Assembly (NCBI GenBank): GCA_003054695.1
Contig: QAZA01000003.1
Span: forward strand, 62,001 to 126,000
Reading direction: 5' to 3'
DNA: 64,000 bases
From: Verrucomicrobia bacterium LW23
GTDB taxonomy: Bacteria > Verrucomicrobiota > Verrucomicrobiia > Methylacidiphilales > UBA1321
Below are positions 46,536-55,700 of the stretch, in pieces; the first letter of the stretch is position 1; each line of letters starts with the position of its first letter. A program made the position numbers and the translations under genes. Below the pieces are notes generated by a model that searched no databases, had not been told where the DNA came from, and worked only from the letters and a program-made list of their open reading frames with translations.

Positions 46536-48014
46536 ATGCCATCCACCACATCCGACTCTGCCTCCGCCCGACGCCCGAACATCCTCCTCATCACCACCGA
46601 CCAGCAGCGCGGCGACTGCCTGGGGATAAACGGCAACGCGTACATCGAGACTCCTAACCTCGATCACCTCGCCTCCCAGGGCGTCAACTTTACGCGCGGC
46701 TACACCACCTGCCCCGTGTGCGTGCCGGCCCGGCGCACGCTGCTCTCCGGCCAAAGCCCGGATACACATGGGCTGCGGAAGTATCAGGATGGCCTGGAGT
46801 TTAATCCGCCCGCCACGTTGCCTGGCGAGCTGAGCGCCGCCGGATATCAGACGCAGCTTATCGGCAAGATGCACCTGCACCCGCAGGGCAAGCGGTACGG
46901 GTTTGACAACATCGTCCTCTCGGAAACCACACACTACCGCCCGCAGAGTGAATTTCAGAAGCGCAACGACTACGTCTCGTGGCTGGCCGCGCAGGGCGTC
47001 ACGCGCCACCCGCACACGCACGGCATCAATGGCAACGGCCGCATCACCCGCCCGTGGGGGATGGAGGAGCACCTGCACATCAACAACTGGATGGCCGAGG
47101 AAGCCGTTCGCTTTCTTACCGAGCGGCGCGACCCAACCTGCCCTGTCTTCCTGCACCTCTCGTTCTTCCACCCGCACCCGCCGCTGGTGCCGCTGGACCA
47201 CTATTTTCAGCGCTACCTGTCCAAGGATCTGCCCGGGCCGACGCACGGCATGTGGTCGCGCGGCGAGCCCGAGCTCCACCGCCCGGTTATCCCGCCCGAC
47301 AGCGCCACAGGGCCGTATGATCCGGAGATCATTCGCCGGGCCACCGCCGCCTACTACGCGCTGATCAACCACATCGACGACTGCATCGCCTACATACTGG
47401 AGCGCTGGCGCGGCTACGGCAGCCCGGACGGAAACGAGCCGCTCTACATCCTCTTTAGCTCCGACCACGGCGAGATGATGGGCGACCACCAGCTCTTCCG
47501 TAAATCGCTGGGCTACGAGGCCTCGGCGCGGGTTCCGTTTTTCCTCACCGGCCTGGGCACGCCGCCCGTGCCTAACGAGGCGCGCAGCTCGCAGGAGTTG
47601 GTGTGCTGGGAGGATGTGGCGCCCACGCTGCTGGACCTTGCCGGGGTGGCGATCCCGCCGTCCATGGAGGGCATTTCCCTCGCCCCTCTGCTTCGCGGCG
47701 AAGCCCCCGCCCAGCGTCGCGACCACATCTTTGGCCAGTGCGGCGGCCACCACCACAACCTGTGGGTTACCACCGCCACGCACAAGTACCTCTGGTTCCC
47801 CCGCACCAACGAGGAACAGCTCTTTAATCTGGCCGTGGACCCGAAAGAATGCCACGATATCTCAGGCGACGACGCAGGCACCCTGGACAAGATGCGCAAT
47901 CTGCTCGCCACACACGTCGCCACTCGCAAGGATCTCACCTACAAGCGCGAAGACCTGAAGCCCTGCCGCAACCAGGAGCCGCACATCTTCTGGCCGCAGC
48001 CCACGGCTGCGTGA
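46536..48014 (+). CDS. Sulfatase (type I, formylglycine-dependent)
   Basis: The 492-residue protein has the arylsulfatase signature CVPARRTLLSG: Cys62 would be converted to formylglycine and Arg66 completes the CxPxR motif. Metal ligands are visible at NILLITTDQQRGD near the start and in SSDHGEMMGDH. The family hydrolyses sulfate esters, usually on polysaccharides or steroids. No signal peptide is present: the N-terminus is MPSTTSDSASARRPN, so it should be cytoplasmic, which is unusual for polysaccharide sulfatases. Family members with this start are often choline- or N-sulfoglucosamine-like. No maturation enzyme lies in the window. Confidence 0.9.
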   Translation: MPSTTSDSASARRPNILLITTDQQRGDCLGINGNAYIETPNLDHLASQGVNFTRGYTTCPVCVPARRTLLSGQSPDTHGLRKYQDGLEFNPPATLPGELSAAGYQTQLIGKMHLHPQGKRYGFDNIVLSETTHYRPQSEFQKRNDYVSWLAAQGVTRHPHTHGINGNGRITRPWGMEEHLHINNWMAEEAVRFLTERRDPTCPVFLHLSFFHPHPPLVPLDHYFQRYLSKDLPGPTHGMWSRGEPELHRPVIPPDSATGPYDPEIIRRATAAYYALINHIDDCIAYILERWRGYGSPDGNEPLYILFSSDHGEMMGDHQLFRKSLGYEASARVPFFLTGLGTPPVPNEARSSQELVCWEDVAPTLLDLAGVAIPPSMEGISLAPLLRGEAPAQRRDHIFGQCGGHHHNLWVTTATHKYLWFPRTNEEQLFNLAVDPKECHDISGDDAGTLDKMRNLLATHVATRKDLTYKREDLKPCRNQEPHIFWPQPTAA

Positions 48015-48044
48015 GCATAGAAGGATGAAGGAGCAGGACCGGAG

Positions 48045-48818
48045 TTGCCGAACCGAACCACCGATGCGACGCCTGTGAAACCGCAAACCCCACTTCCCGA
48101 TCCCGGCGCGGATGCTCTCCGGCGCGTGTTTGAGGAACTGCGCGATGCCTCGCTGGCGGGTGACGAAGCGAAGGTTTGCGGGATTCTCCGAGGGCTGCTG
48201 CCGGATGCCGAGCGCATCCGGGCAGCCGTCGCGCGGCCGGATTTCACCAGGTACAAGCCGGGGCCCGGGGAGGCTGAGGAAGGCAGGGACTTCGATCCCA
48301 ACGCGGCCTTCGACGACGCCGTGTTTCATTGTCCGGCACGGGGCTTCGCCCTGGCGGCCCTCGACACAAAGGCGATGCTGCGGGCCATGGACATCACCCT
48401 GGCCGGCACGCCTGCTGACGCCCGCCCGGGCGAGGTGCGCGTGCAACGTCTCTCCTCCGCCGAGCTCGCTCAGCCGCAGGATCAAACGTTTGCGGCAAGG
48501 GCCTTCGCCCGCGAGATGCACCTGCGGAACATGGTTTGCCCGTTACGCGCCGACATCGCCTTCTACCTGGTCTGGTTCCTCCAACCGCGCTCGGGACGCA
48601 AAGTCCCCTTCCCCATCCACGTCCTTTACTGGGACGGTCGCGGCTGGAGCGCCCTCTACCAGGCCTGGTGCAACCCCTGGGCACCTGGCTGGAACCGGCC
48701 CGTTGCCCGCGTGTTGCACCTGCTCTTTCCCCTCATGTCCTGTATCGGCGTTCCGGCAGCGCTGATCGACTATGTTTATCGCGATCCCGAAGTGCCTGCG
48801 CCGCAAAGCGTTGCCTGA
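48045..48818 (+). CDS. Protein of unknown function
   Basis: The frame starts with TTG at 48045, about 10 nt after a GAAGGAG ribosome site; no in-frame ATG occurs before codon 111. The 257-residue product starts with a Pro-rich tail and then a helical region (ADALRRVFEELRDASLAGDEAKVCGILRGLLPDAERIRAAV). A middle part with FHCPARGFALAALDTKAMLRAM follows, and then an apparent amphipathic or membrane-proximal C-terminus (ADIAFYLVWFLQPRSGRKVPFPIHVLYWDG, VARVLHLLFPLMSCIGVPAALI). No family recognised. It follows the sulfatase by 30 bp and overlaps the convergent amidohydrolase-like gene by 43 bp. Confidence 0.6.
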   Translation: MPNRTTDATPVKPQTPLPDPGADALRRVFEELRDASLAGDEAKVCGILRGLLPDAERIRAAVARPDFTRYKPGPGEAEEGRDFDPNAAFDDAVFHCPARGFALAALDTKAMLRAMDITLAGTPADARPGEVRVQRLSSAELAQPQDQTFAARAFAREMHLRNMVCPLRADIAFYLVWFLQPRSGRKVPFPIHVLYWDGRGWSALYQAWCNPWAPGWNRPVARVLHLLFPLMSCIGVPAALIDYVYRDPEVPAPQSVA

Positions 48819-49963
48819 TTCTGTTCTATCCGCATCCTCGGGCAGGCCGCCAGCGCGCCTTCGGAGCGAATCCAGGCCTGCAGAGCGGCCGGCGCTGAGC
48901 TCAGCACAAAGGAGCTCCCCGGGTCCTGCGCATCCCAGCGCGGCGCGCCGCTGGCGTGGATGACGAGGCGTGAGCCGGAAACCGAGCGCAAGAGGCGCCA
49001 GAACTCCCCGGGCGGATCCACCGGCGTAATGGCGCCGGAGCCAAAGCGGAAATGCCGGCCCACCACCTCGCTGGGCAACTCGCGCAGCCACGGGCATTCG
49101 GAGCGCAGCGCTTTCCAGTTTTTGTCGAAGCGCCACAGGTAAGGCGGCAGCCAGGCCACGCCGGTGCCCATGCCCAGCACGGTAAGCTCCGGAAAATCCA
49201 CAAACGCGCCACTGGTTACCAGGCTGGTAAGGTGCGCCGTAAATACGGATGTACGCGCCACGCGCATCTCCGCCATCGTGCCCGGCCAGCCGCTGGGCGT
49301 GGGCGGATTGCTGGTGCCCATCCCCTCCGTGCCGGAGACGATCGCCACCGCCAGCCCGCACTCCGCCGCCGCCTTAAAAATGGGCCGGAAGTGCGCGTGC
49401 CCATAGGGCATACGCGCACCGGCGGGCAGCAGCACCTGCACCATGCGGGGGTGCCGCGCGGCGCGATGGATCTCCCGCACCGCTTCCTCCACGTGCTGCG
49501 TGGCCACGGTAATGCTGCCAAACAGGCGCGCATCCGCCTCCAGAAAGCGGTCGGTGATCCACCGGTTAACGGCCCGCGCCACCTCCACCGGGTAGTCCAC
49601 ATCGCCGTAGGTTGCAATCAGCGGGGAATCGTAGCAGCTGATGACGGCAGCCGCCAGGTTATGGGCCTCCAGCCAGTCCCGGGCAAGCACGTCGGGGTGG
49701 GGAAACGCCGCCGCCCCCACGGTGCCCGGCCCCTGCATGGCTGCGGAATAGGCCGCGGCGTCGGGATCGTAATACATCGGCCGCACAACCAGGCCGGCCG
49801 GAGTGTGGCCGCCCGGGGCGCGCAGCCAGCGCTCGTGCCAGGTGGCGCTGAGGTAGGGCAGGATGTCTTCGTCCGCCTGCCAGCGCACGTGCACGTCCGC
49901 GTCTATAGTGGGGATGGAGGCTGCCGTCGTTAGTGAGGGATTCATCGTCGTGGTCGTAGTCAT
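48776..49963 (-). CDS. Amidohydrolase_2-like protein lacking most metal-site residues
   Basis: The 395-residue protein belongs to the amidohydrolase-2 (ACMSD-like decarboxylase/hydrolase) superfamily and aligns along its length with the adjacent paralogue (50435-51583). Compared with it, metal and catalytic residues are replaced: the His pair of AHPTHEG becomes VSGTEG (Val209, Thr212), the Glu of LLEGG becomes Gly266, and the SSDFPHWD motif reads ASGAPRWD (Gly339, Arg342). Only the N-terminal DADVH is kept. It is therefore probably a catalytically silent partner or has a new role. Its start overlaps the Rieske gene stop (ATGA); its 3' end overlaps a convergent gene by 43 bp. Confidence 0.85.
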   Translation of the reverse strand: MTTTTTMNPSLTTAASIPTIDADVHVRWQADEDILPYLSATWHERWLRAPGGHTPAGLVVRPMYYDPDAAAYSAAMQGPGTVGAAAFPHPDVLARDWLEAHNLAAAVISCYDSPLIATYGDVDYPVEVARAVNRWITDRFLEADARLFGSITVATQHVEEAVREIHRAARHPRMVQVLLPAGARMPYGHAHFRPIFKAAAECGLAVAIVSGTEGMGTSNPPTPSGWPGTMAEMRVARTSVFTAHLTSLVTSGAFVDFPELTVLGMGTGVAWLPPYLWRFDKNWKALRSECPWLRELPSEVVGRHFRFGSGAITPVDPPGEFWRLLRSVSGSRLVIHASGAPRWDAQDPGSSFVLSSAPAALQAWIRSEGALAACPRMRIEQNQATLCGAGTSGSR

Positions 49964-50433
49964 TCCGTTTCCTGGGCGCCGCCCTTGCTGCGCAGTTCAA
50001 TCCAAAGTTCGCCGTCGCGGAGAGTCACCGGGTAGGTGCGTACCTTCAGGCGCTCATCAAACACCGCCCGGCCGCTTTCCAGGCTAAACTCCCAGCCGTG
50101 CCACGGGCAGCGCAGGATGGTGCCCACCTGCCCCCAGTTGTACTCGCCCGTGCGCGCGGCGGGCGCGTTGGTGCCGGTTAGCCGCCCGCGACAAAGTTCC
50201 GCCCCCCAGTGCGGGCAAAAATTGCGGAGTGCGTACCAGCGCCCGCCCACGTTAAACACGCCAATGGAGATCTTCCCCACCGCCACAATGCGCCGCCCGC
50301 CCTCGGGGATATCCGCCGCCGCACCCACGCAGATCGAATCCGGCAGCGCGCCGGATCTTGACGTCTCGTCCGCTGTGGAACGCGGCCCGCTCGATGTCCC
50401 GGCTAATGTTGCTGACGCCGTTTCCGTTTTCAT
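49960..50433 (-). CDS. Rieske [2Fe-2S] protein
   Basis: The ATG at 50433 is separated by one base from the stop codon of the upstream amidohydrolase, which favours it over a TTG at 50457. The 157-residue protein has an unstructured N-terminus and one Rieske domain with the two cluster boxes: CPH (Cys73, His75) in NFCPHWGAELC, and CPWH (Cys109, His112) in LRCPWHGWEF. It has no signal peptide, so it acts in the cytoplasm as an electron carrier or redox subunit. No oxygenase catalytic subunit (with a mononuclear iron site) is nearby; its partners are presumably the two amidohydrolase-like proteins. Confidence 0.92.
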   Translation of the reverse strand: MKTETASATLAGTSSGPRSTADETSRSGALPDSICVGAAADIPEGGRRIVAVGKISIGVFNVGGRWYALRNFCPHWGAELCRGRLTGTNAPAARTGEYNWGQVGTILRCPWHGWEFSLESGRAVFDERLKVRTYPVTLRDGELWIELRSKGGAQETE

Positions 50434-50434
50434 G

Positions 50435-51583
50435 TCACGCAGCCTCCGCAACAGCAACGGCCGACTCCAGCGCGGCCAGCTTCCTGCCGTAAAGGCGGCG
50501 CGCGTTCTCCCGCAGGATGCGCCGCTTCAGCTCCGCCCCTGTTTTGCCGGGCAGGATGCGGAAGGGATCATCAAAGTCCCAGTGCGGAAAATCGCTGGAG
50601 AACATGATTTGCGTGGCGCCGCCAATCATCTCGTACGTGTGCAGCAGATCCTCGGTTGCTTTCGGCTCTTCGATCGGCTGTGTGGTATAGAAAAACTGCC
50701 TCTTCAGGTAGTCGCTCGGCTTCTCCTTCAGCAGCGGCATCTCCGCGCGAAGCCGCTTCCAGTCGGCATCCAGCTCCCACATCAGGGGCAGCATCCAGCT
50801 AATGCCCCCTTCCAGCAGCACAAACTGAAAGTCCGGATATTTGGCGAACACGCCCTCGCACACCAGGCTGGCCGCGTGGGTTACCGCATTGGCCGCCAGG
50901 CCGGTGTGGAACTCCAGGTAGGTGGCCGGATAACCCGCCGCTGTCGGTGGAGGCGCTATCCCTTTGCCCTCGTGCGTGGGGTGAGCCGCAACCGGCAGGC
51001 CGCATGCCGCGGCGGCCTCGTAAATGGGGTGAAACAGCCGGTTGCCCAGCGGCAGGCAGCTGACAGTGGGCACGATAATCTCCACCACGCGCGGGTGGCC
51101 GGCCCAGCGCTCGATCTCCCGCACAGCCAGCGCGGGATCCTGCGGCGCAAGCGTTATGGCCGCAAGCAGGCATGGGTCCTGAACCACGAACTCGTTCACC
51201 GTCCAGTTATTGAACGCGCTGGCAAGGGCCGCGGCGTAATCGGCATCCGGCAGCGCGCTGAGAAAATAGAAGTTGCCCGTGCAGATGGCCCACTCGATGT
51301 CAAATGGTTCCAGCAAATAGCGCCGCACAGGCGCCGCATGGTTGGCGTGCAGTTGCTCGCCCGGCACGTCACCGTCGGTGCGATGCCCGCCGCCGCGCTG
51401 GGAGAAGCCGAACTGGGCCGGACCCACATAGCCTCGCGCATAGCGCTCGCGATAACGCTGAGGCAGGTATTTGGCGATCGACTCCCTGTCGGGCGGCGAG
51501 GAGTGAACTTCGATATCGAACACTGGATATCCCAGCCGGGGATGGGGCACGGCGTTGGGGCGTGCCGGCGGATAGGTGGACAT
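50435..51583 (-). CDS. Amidohydrolase_2-family metal-dependent hydrolase or decarboxylase
   Basis: The 382-residue TIM-barrel protein has the metal-site residues of the family: His27 in FDIEVH, His201 and His204 in AHPTHEG, Glu258 in LLEGG, and Asp331/His334 in SSDFPHWD. The superfamily includes ACMSD-type decarboxylases and hydrolases of aromatic or lactone compounds. It is the first gene of a three-gene minus-strand operon with a Rieske protein and a paralogue lacking the metal site. An AraC-type regulator is divergently encoded 89 bp away, which suggests substrate-induced expression. The substrate is unknown. Confidence 0.9.
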   Translation of the reverse strand: MSTYPPARPNAVPHPRLGYPVFDIEVHSSPPDRESIAKYLPQRYRERYARGYVGPAQFGFSQRGGGHRTDGDVPGEQLHANHAAPVRRYLLEPFDIEWAICTGNFYFLSALPDADYAAALASAFNNWTVNEFVVQDPCLLAAITLAPQDPALAVREIERWAGHPRVVEIIVPTVSCLPLGNRLFHPIYEAAAACGLPVAAHPTHEGKGIAPPPTAAGYPATYLEFHTGLAANAVTHAASLVCEGVFAKYPDFQFVLLEGGISWMLPLMWELDADWKRLRAEMPLLKEKPSDYLKRQFFYTTQPIEEPKATEDLLHTYEMIGGATQIMFSSDFPHWDFDDPFRILPGKTGAELKRRILRENARRLYGRKLAALESAVAVAEAA

Positions 51584-51672
51584 GCGTGAACTCTGACGGA
51601 TGCGTTACCGCTTCACAACCCGCTTTGCTTTCACACTTTCGTCATTCCTTTCATTCTGTTATCATCCGCCTC

Positions 51673-52572
51673 ATGTCAATCGCCGCCCAGCCCGCGCCCT
51701 CGCTCACGCCCCACCAGTGGGCCGGCCTGCGCTCGGAGCTGCTCTGGGTCTACGACCATGCGCCCGCCTCCCTCACCGTGGATCACACCTACCAGCAGGG
51801 CCACTGGGCCTGGTACCTGCGCTCCGGCCACGCCCGGATTCAGCGGCCGCAGGGGCGAGCCATGACCGTACGGGCCGGCACCTGGGTCTTTCCGCCGCGG
51901 GAGCGCCTGCGCATTGAATTCTCGCCCGATCTCACGCTCCTCTCCGTGCATTTCCTCTGCCAGTGGCCCGGCGGCAACAACGTGTTTACGCGGGCGGAAC
52001 CCATCACCATGCCCGGCGCCGACTGCCCGGAGCTTCTGCGCCGGGCCGAGCGCCTGGAGCGCCTGACCCGCCGCCACTTCCCCCACGTGGGCCGCGGCTT
52101 TCAGCAGCAGCTGGAGAAGCCGACCGACTACCCACTCTTCCTGCGCCTTCAAAACCACTTTTGCGACTGGCTGGGAACCTGGTTCAGCGCACGCACCCAG
52201 CGCGGCGCCCGCGTTACCGAGCAACTGCGCACTCACGACAACCGCGCGCTCAGCATCCTGCGCCTGCTGAACGAGGCGCCGCTGGAGCACAAGTTCCCCG
52301 CCGCCCAGCTCGTCCGCGACATGGAGCTGAGCGAGGTGCACCTCACCCGCCTCTTCGTCGCCAGCTTTGGCATAAGCCCGGCCAAGTACTGGGAGCAGCG
52401 CCGCATGGAAACCGCGCGGCGCCTGCTGGAGGCCAGCGCCCTTTCGCACAAGGAGATCGCCTTCCGCCTTGGGTTCCGCTCCGCCGCCAACTTTTCCGTG
52501 TGGTTTGGCCGCCTTCAAAACGCCACGCCCGGCCAGTACCGCCGGGCCCAGGCGACCACCGGCCGGGCGTAG
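51673..52572 (+). CDS. AraC-family transcriptional regulator
   Basis: The ATG at 51673 starts MSIAAQPAPSLTPH; longer frames overlap the divergent gene and are not supported. The 299-residue protein has an N-terminal cupin-like effector domain (about 20-110) and a C-terminal AraC domain with two helix-turn-helices: LVRDMELSEVHLTRLFVASFGISPAKYWEQRRM, and SHKEIAFRLGFRSAANFSVWFGRLQNATPGQYRR, with the family ending. It is divergent from the amidohydrolase-Rieske operon, which it probably activates. The 89-bp gap contains CTTTC repeats with roughly helical spacing (about 51627-51658), possible contact sites. Confidence 0.92.
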   Translation: MSIAAQPAPSLTPHQWAGLRSELLWVYDHAPASLTVDHTYQQGHWAWYLRSGHARIQRPQGRAMTVRAGTWVFPPRERLRIEFSPDLTLLSVHFLCQWPGGNNVFTRAEPITMPGADCPELLRRAERLERLTRRHFPHVGRGFQQQLEKPTDYPLFLRLQNHFCDWLGTWFSARTQRGARVTEQLRTHDNRALSILRLLNEAPLEHKFPAAQLVRDMELSEVHLTRLFVASFGISPAKYWEQRRMETARRLLEASALSHKEIAFRLGFRSAANFSVWFGRLQNATPGQYRRAQATTGRA

Positions 52573-52763
52573 CGGTGGATTCCTGGATTGGGCAGGGCGC
52601 GTAGCCTCGTCGACGACCCGCTCGCGCCCGGCTTGCCCGGGGTGGTTACCTCTTAGCGCAGCGATAATTGCGTGTAAGTAATGTATAGCTTGAAAATGGC
52701 GATCGCTTCGTTAGTGTAGGTTGAACTAGAACAGATTTCCCCCCAGCGCTCACCTCCTCTACC

Positions 52764-55700
52764 ATGACTCTCCGAGCCCTCTCCACCTCCTCCTCCCGCG
52801 CCCGCTTCTCCTGGCGGGCTCTCGCCGCCGCCCTGGCCGCCGCCACGCTCTGTCCCATGCCCGGCGCCTTCGCCACGGAAACCGAAAACCGGGGCCTGCG
52901 CGTGCTGCCCAAACCCGCGGCAGCCGTCACCATCGACGGCGAGTTTGCCGCCGACTGGGATCTGAGCGGCGGCATCTTCGCGTGCGGTCAGCTGGAGCAC
53001 CTGCGCGATGACTCGTCGGTGTGGTTCCACGCCATGTACGATGCGGAGAACCTCTACATCCTGGCGCGGTGGAAGGATCCCACGCCCATCAATAATCCGG
53101 AAGCCCTTGGCGGCCATGGCTTTAACGGCGATTGCCTGCAGTTCCGCTGCATCCTTTTTCCGGACAATCCCGCCGAGAAATCCATTACCTGGTGGGACGC
53201 CTGGCGTGATAACAAAGGCCGCATGGTCGTCGGCCGCGAAGCCCCCGGCAAAACGAACGGCGCGCCGGATAACAACCAGCTGCCCCGCATGGCCAACGCC
53301 ACCGAGGAAGGCGTGAAAATGGCGTTCCGCAAGGACGATGACGGCCGCGGCTACTCGCAGGAGATGGCCATTCCCTGGAAGCTGCTGAGCCCCGCCGGCC
53401 GCGCGCCGAAAGTCGGCGAGCGCTTTAAGCTGACGCTGGAGCCTAACTTTACGGCCGGGCAATACGGCCGCATTACCATTAAAGATATTTTTGCCGACGA
53501 AGCCAAAGCGCCCGACCGCATCTTCACCTTCCGCGCCTATAAGGACTGGGGCTGGGCGACGATTGCCCCGGACGGTAAAGTGGAGCCGCAGCCTGTGCGT
53601 ACCGCCGACGGCCGCACGTTCCCCGTCACGATGAGCGAGGGGCTGCCGACCGTGGACTGGACGGGGCTGATCCAGCGCTTTGAGTGGCCGGGCTTTAAGG
53701 CGCTCACGTTCGACATGCCGTTTAACGGCTACGTTTCGCTCAACATCCTGGACAGTAACGGAGTCGTCGTGCGCCATCTGCTGACGCAAAGCGCCCGCGA
53801 CAAAGGCCCCGTTACCGTCCAGTGGGACGGCCTGACCAATGCCACCTACCGCACCCCCGGCCAGCCCGTACCCGCCGGCGAGTACACGTGGAAAGCCATC
53901 GCCCACCCCGGCGCCACGCTTACCCTGCGCGGCTGGGCGTCGTTCAGCGGCAAGGCCCCCTGGCAGGCCACGCCCGAGGACTTTTGGCTGGGCGACCACG
54001 GCGTGCCCACCAGCGTGGTAACGGACGGCCAGCGCATGTACCTGGCCTGCAACGGCGCGGAAGGCGGCCGCCATCTCATCAGCACCGATTTTGACGGCAA
54101 ACTCATCTGGTCCCTGCAAAACACCACGGGATCCGGCGACCCGAACGTGATTGCCGTGGACGGCGGCGTGGTATTTGTCCTGCACCCCAAATCCACCTGG
54201 CTGCGCGAGGGCAAAAGCGTCCTCATCTCCCGCGTGGACGCAAAGACGGGCGCCTACGTGAACTGGCAAGGCAGCGACAGCCATATGTTGTTGCCCAAAA
54301 ACGCCTTCGGCGATGAAGCCAACGCGCTGGACCACCTGGTGGGCATGGACGTCCGCGACGGCAAAATCTATGGCACCACGGGCGACTTCACCATCTACCC
54401 CACGGAAATCTCCGACTGGAAGGAACTGCTAAGCAAAATTGACGCCGACGAGGAGCTGAGCAACGCCGTGCTGAGCACGCTGACGCCCCACGAGCGCGAG
54501 ACCATCAAGCGCTTCCTCGGCAACAAGAATGCGAAGGCGGGCGATCTGTTTGGCAACACCGGTAACTTCGGCACCAAACTGCTGGGTAAAATCAACGCGT
54601 TGCTGAGCAGCAAAACGCTCGTCCCCGGCACGGCAGACCTGAAAAACATGGCCCTGCGCGCGCAGAAGAATCGCGAAGCTCTGGAGCAGCGGCTTGCCCC
54701 CTGCATAAGCAAGGTGGATCACCGCGTCGTCATTATGGACGCCGCGACCGGCAAGCTGGAGCGCAGCTTTCCGCTTCCCCTGGCCGCGGCCATCCGCGTG
54801 GCGGACTCCAAACTGGCCTACGTGGCATGCGGCGACGAGATCCGCGCCGTGGATCTTGCCAACGGCACCAGCAAAGCCGTGCTGACGGGCCTGAGCAATC
54901 CGCGCTCGATCTCGCTTGATCCGGCCGGGCGTCTGCTCGTCTCCCTGGGCGCGCCGGAGAACCAGGTCGTCGTGTACGAGTTGGACCGCGACGCAAAGTC
55001 GGGCACCATCGCCGGCACGGCAAAGGAGGTGGCGCGCATCGGTGGCAAAGGCGGGCGCCATCTGGGCCCGTGGGAGAAGGACAAGCTTCTCGCCCCCACC
55101 GGCATGTGTGTCGATCCCCAGGGCAAACTGTGGGTAATGGAGGCCAACGAGCACCCCAAACGCGTGAGCGTGTGGGCCTACGGCGATGGCAAATCCGCCC
55201 CCACCGCCACCACGCTGGTGCGCGATTTCTTTGGCCCCACCCACTACGGTGCCTCGGGCGGAGCGGTTAACCCCCGCGACCCGGACGTGATGGTGGGCGA
55301 AGGCTGCGAGTGGCGCATCGACCCGAAGGGCGGCCCGGCGCAGTGCCTGGGCACGTTTGACGAGAACTTCCACGGCTTCGCGGCGTTCCGCGAGGGCGCG
55401 AACGGCAAGCTGTATCTGGTAACGAACACGATGCGCTACGGCGTAGGCGACATTACCGTGTGGGAGCGCCTTGGCGACGGTAAGTATCAGAAGCGCGCGG
55501 AGTTACGCAACGACGCGAAGGGCGAGGGCGAGAACCCCAAGGTAGGCGCCAGCGATCTCTGGACCGACCTGAACGACGACGGCAAGGAGCAGCCGGAGGA
55601 AGTGCAGCATCACCCCGGCGCCCTCTACGCGGCGGGCAGCAATTGCTGGTCGCTCAACCTGGGGCCGGACCTGACGCTCTATCCGTTCGATAACTCCGAC

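Noticed and set aside
43479-47855. Very long open frame on the minus strand (about 1458 codons)
   Set aside because: It lies opposite the GT2, membrane protein and sulfatase genes, which have clear family motifs. Its product is Arg/His/Gln-rich, as expected for an antisense frame in GC-rich DNA.
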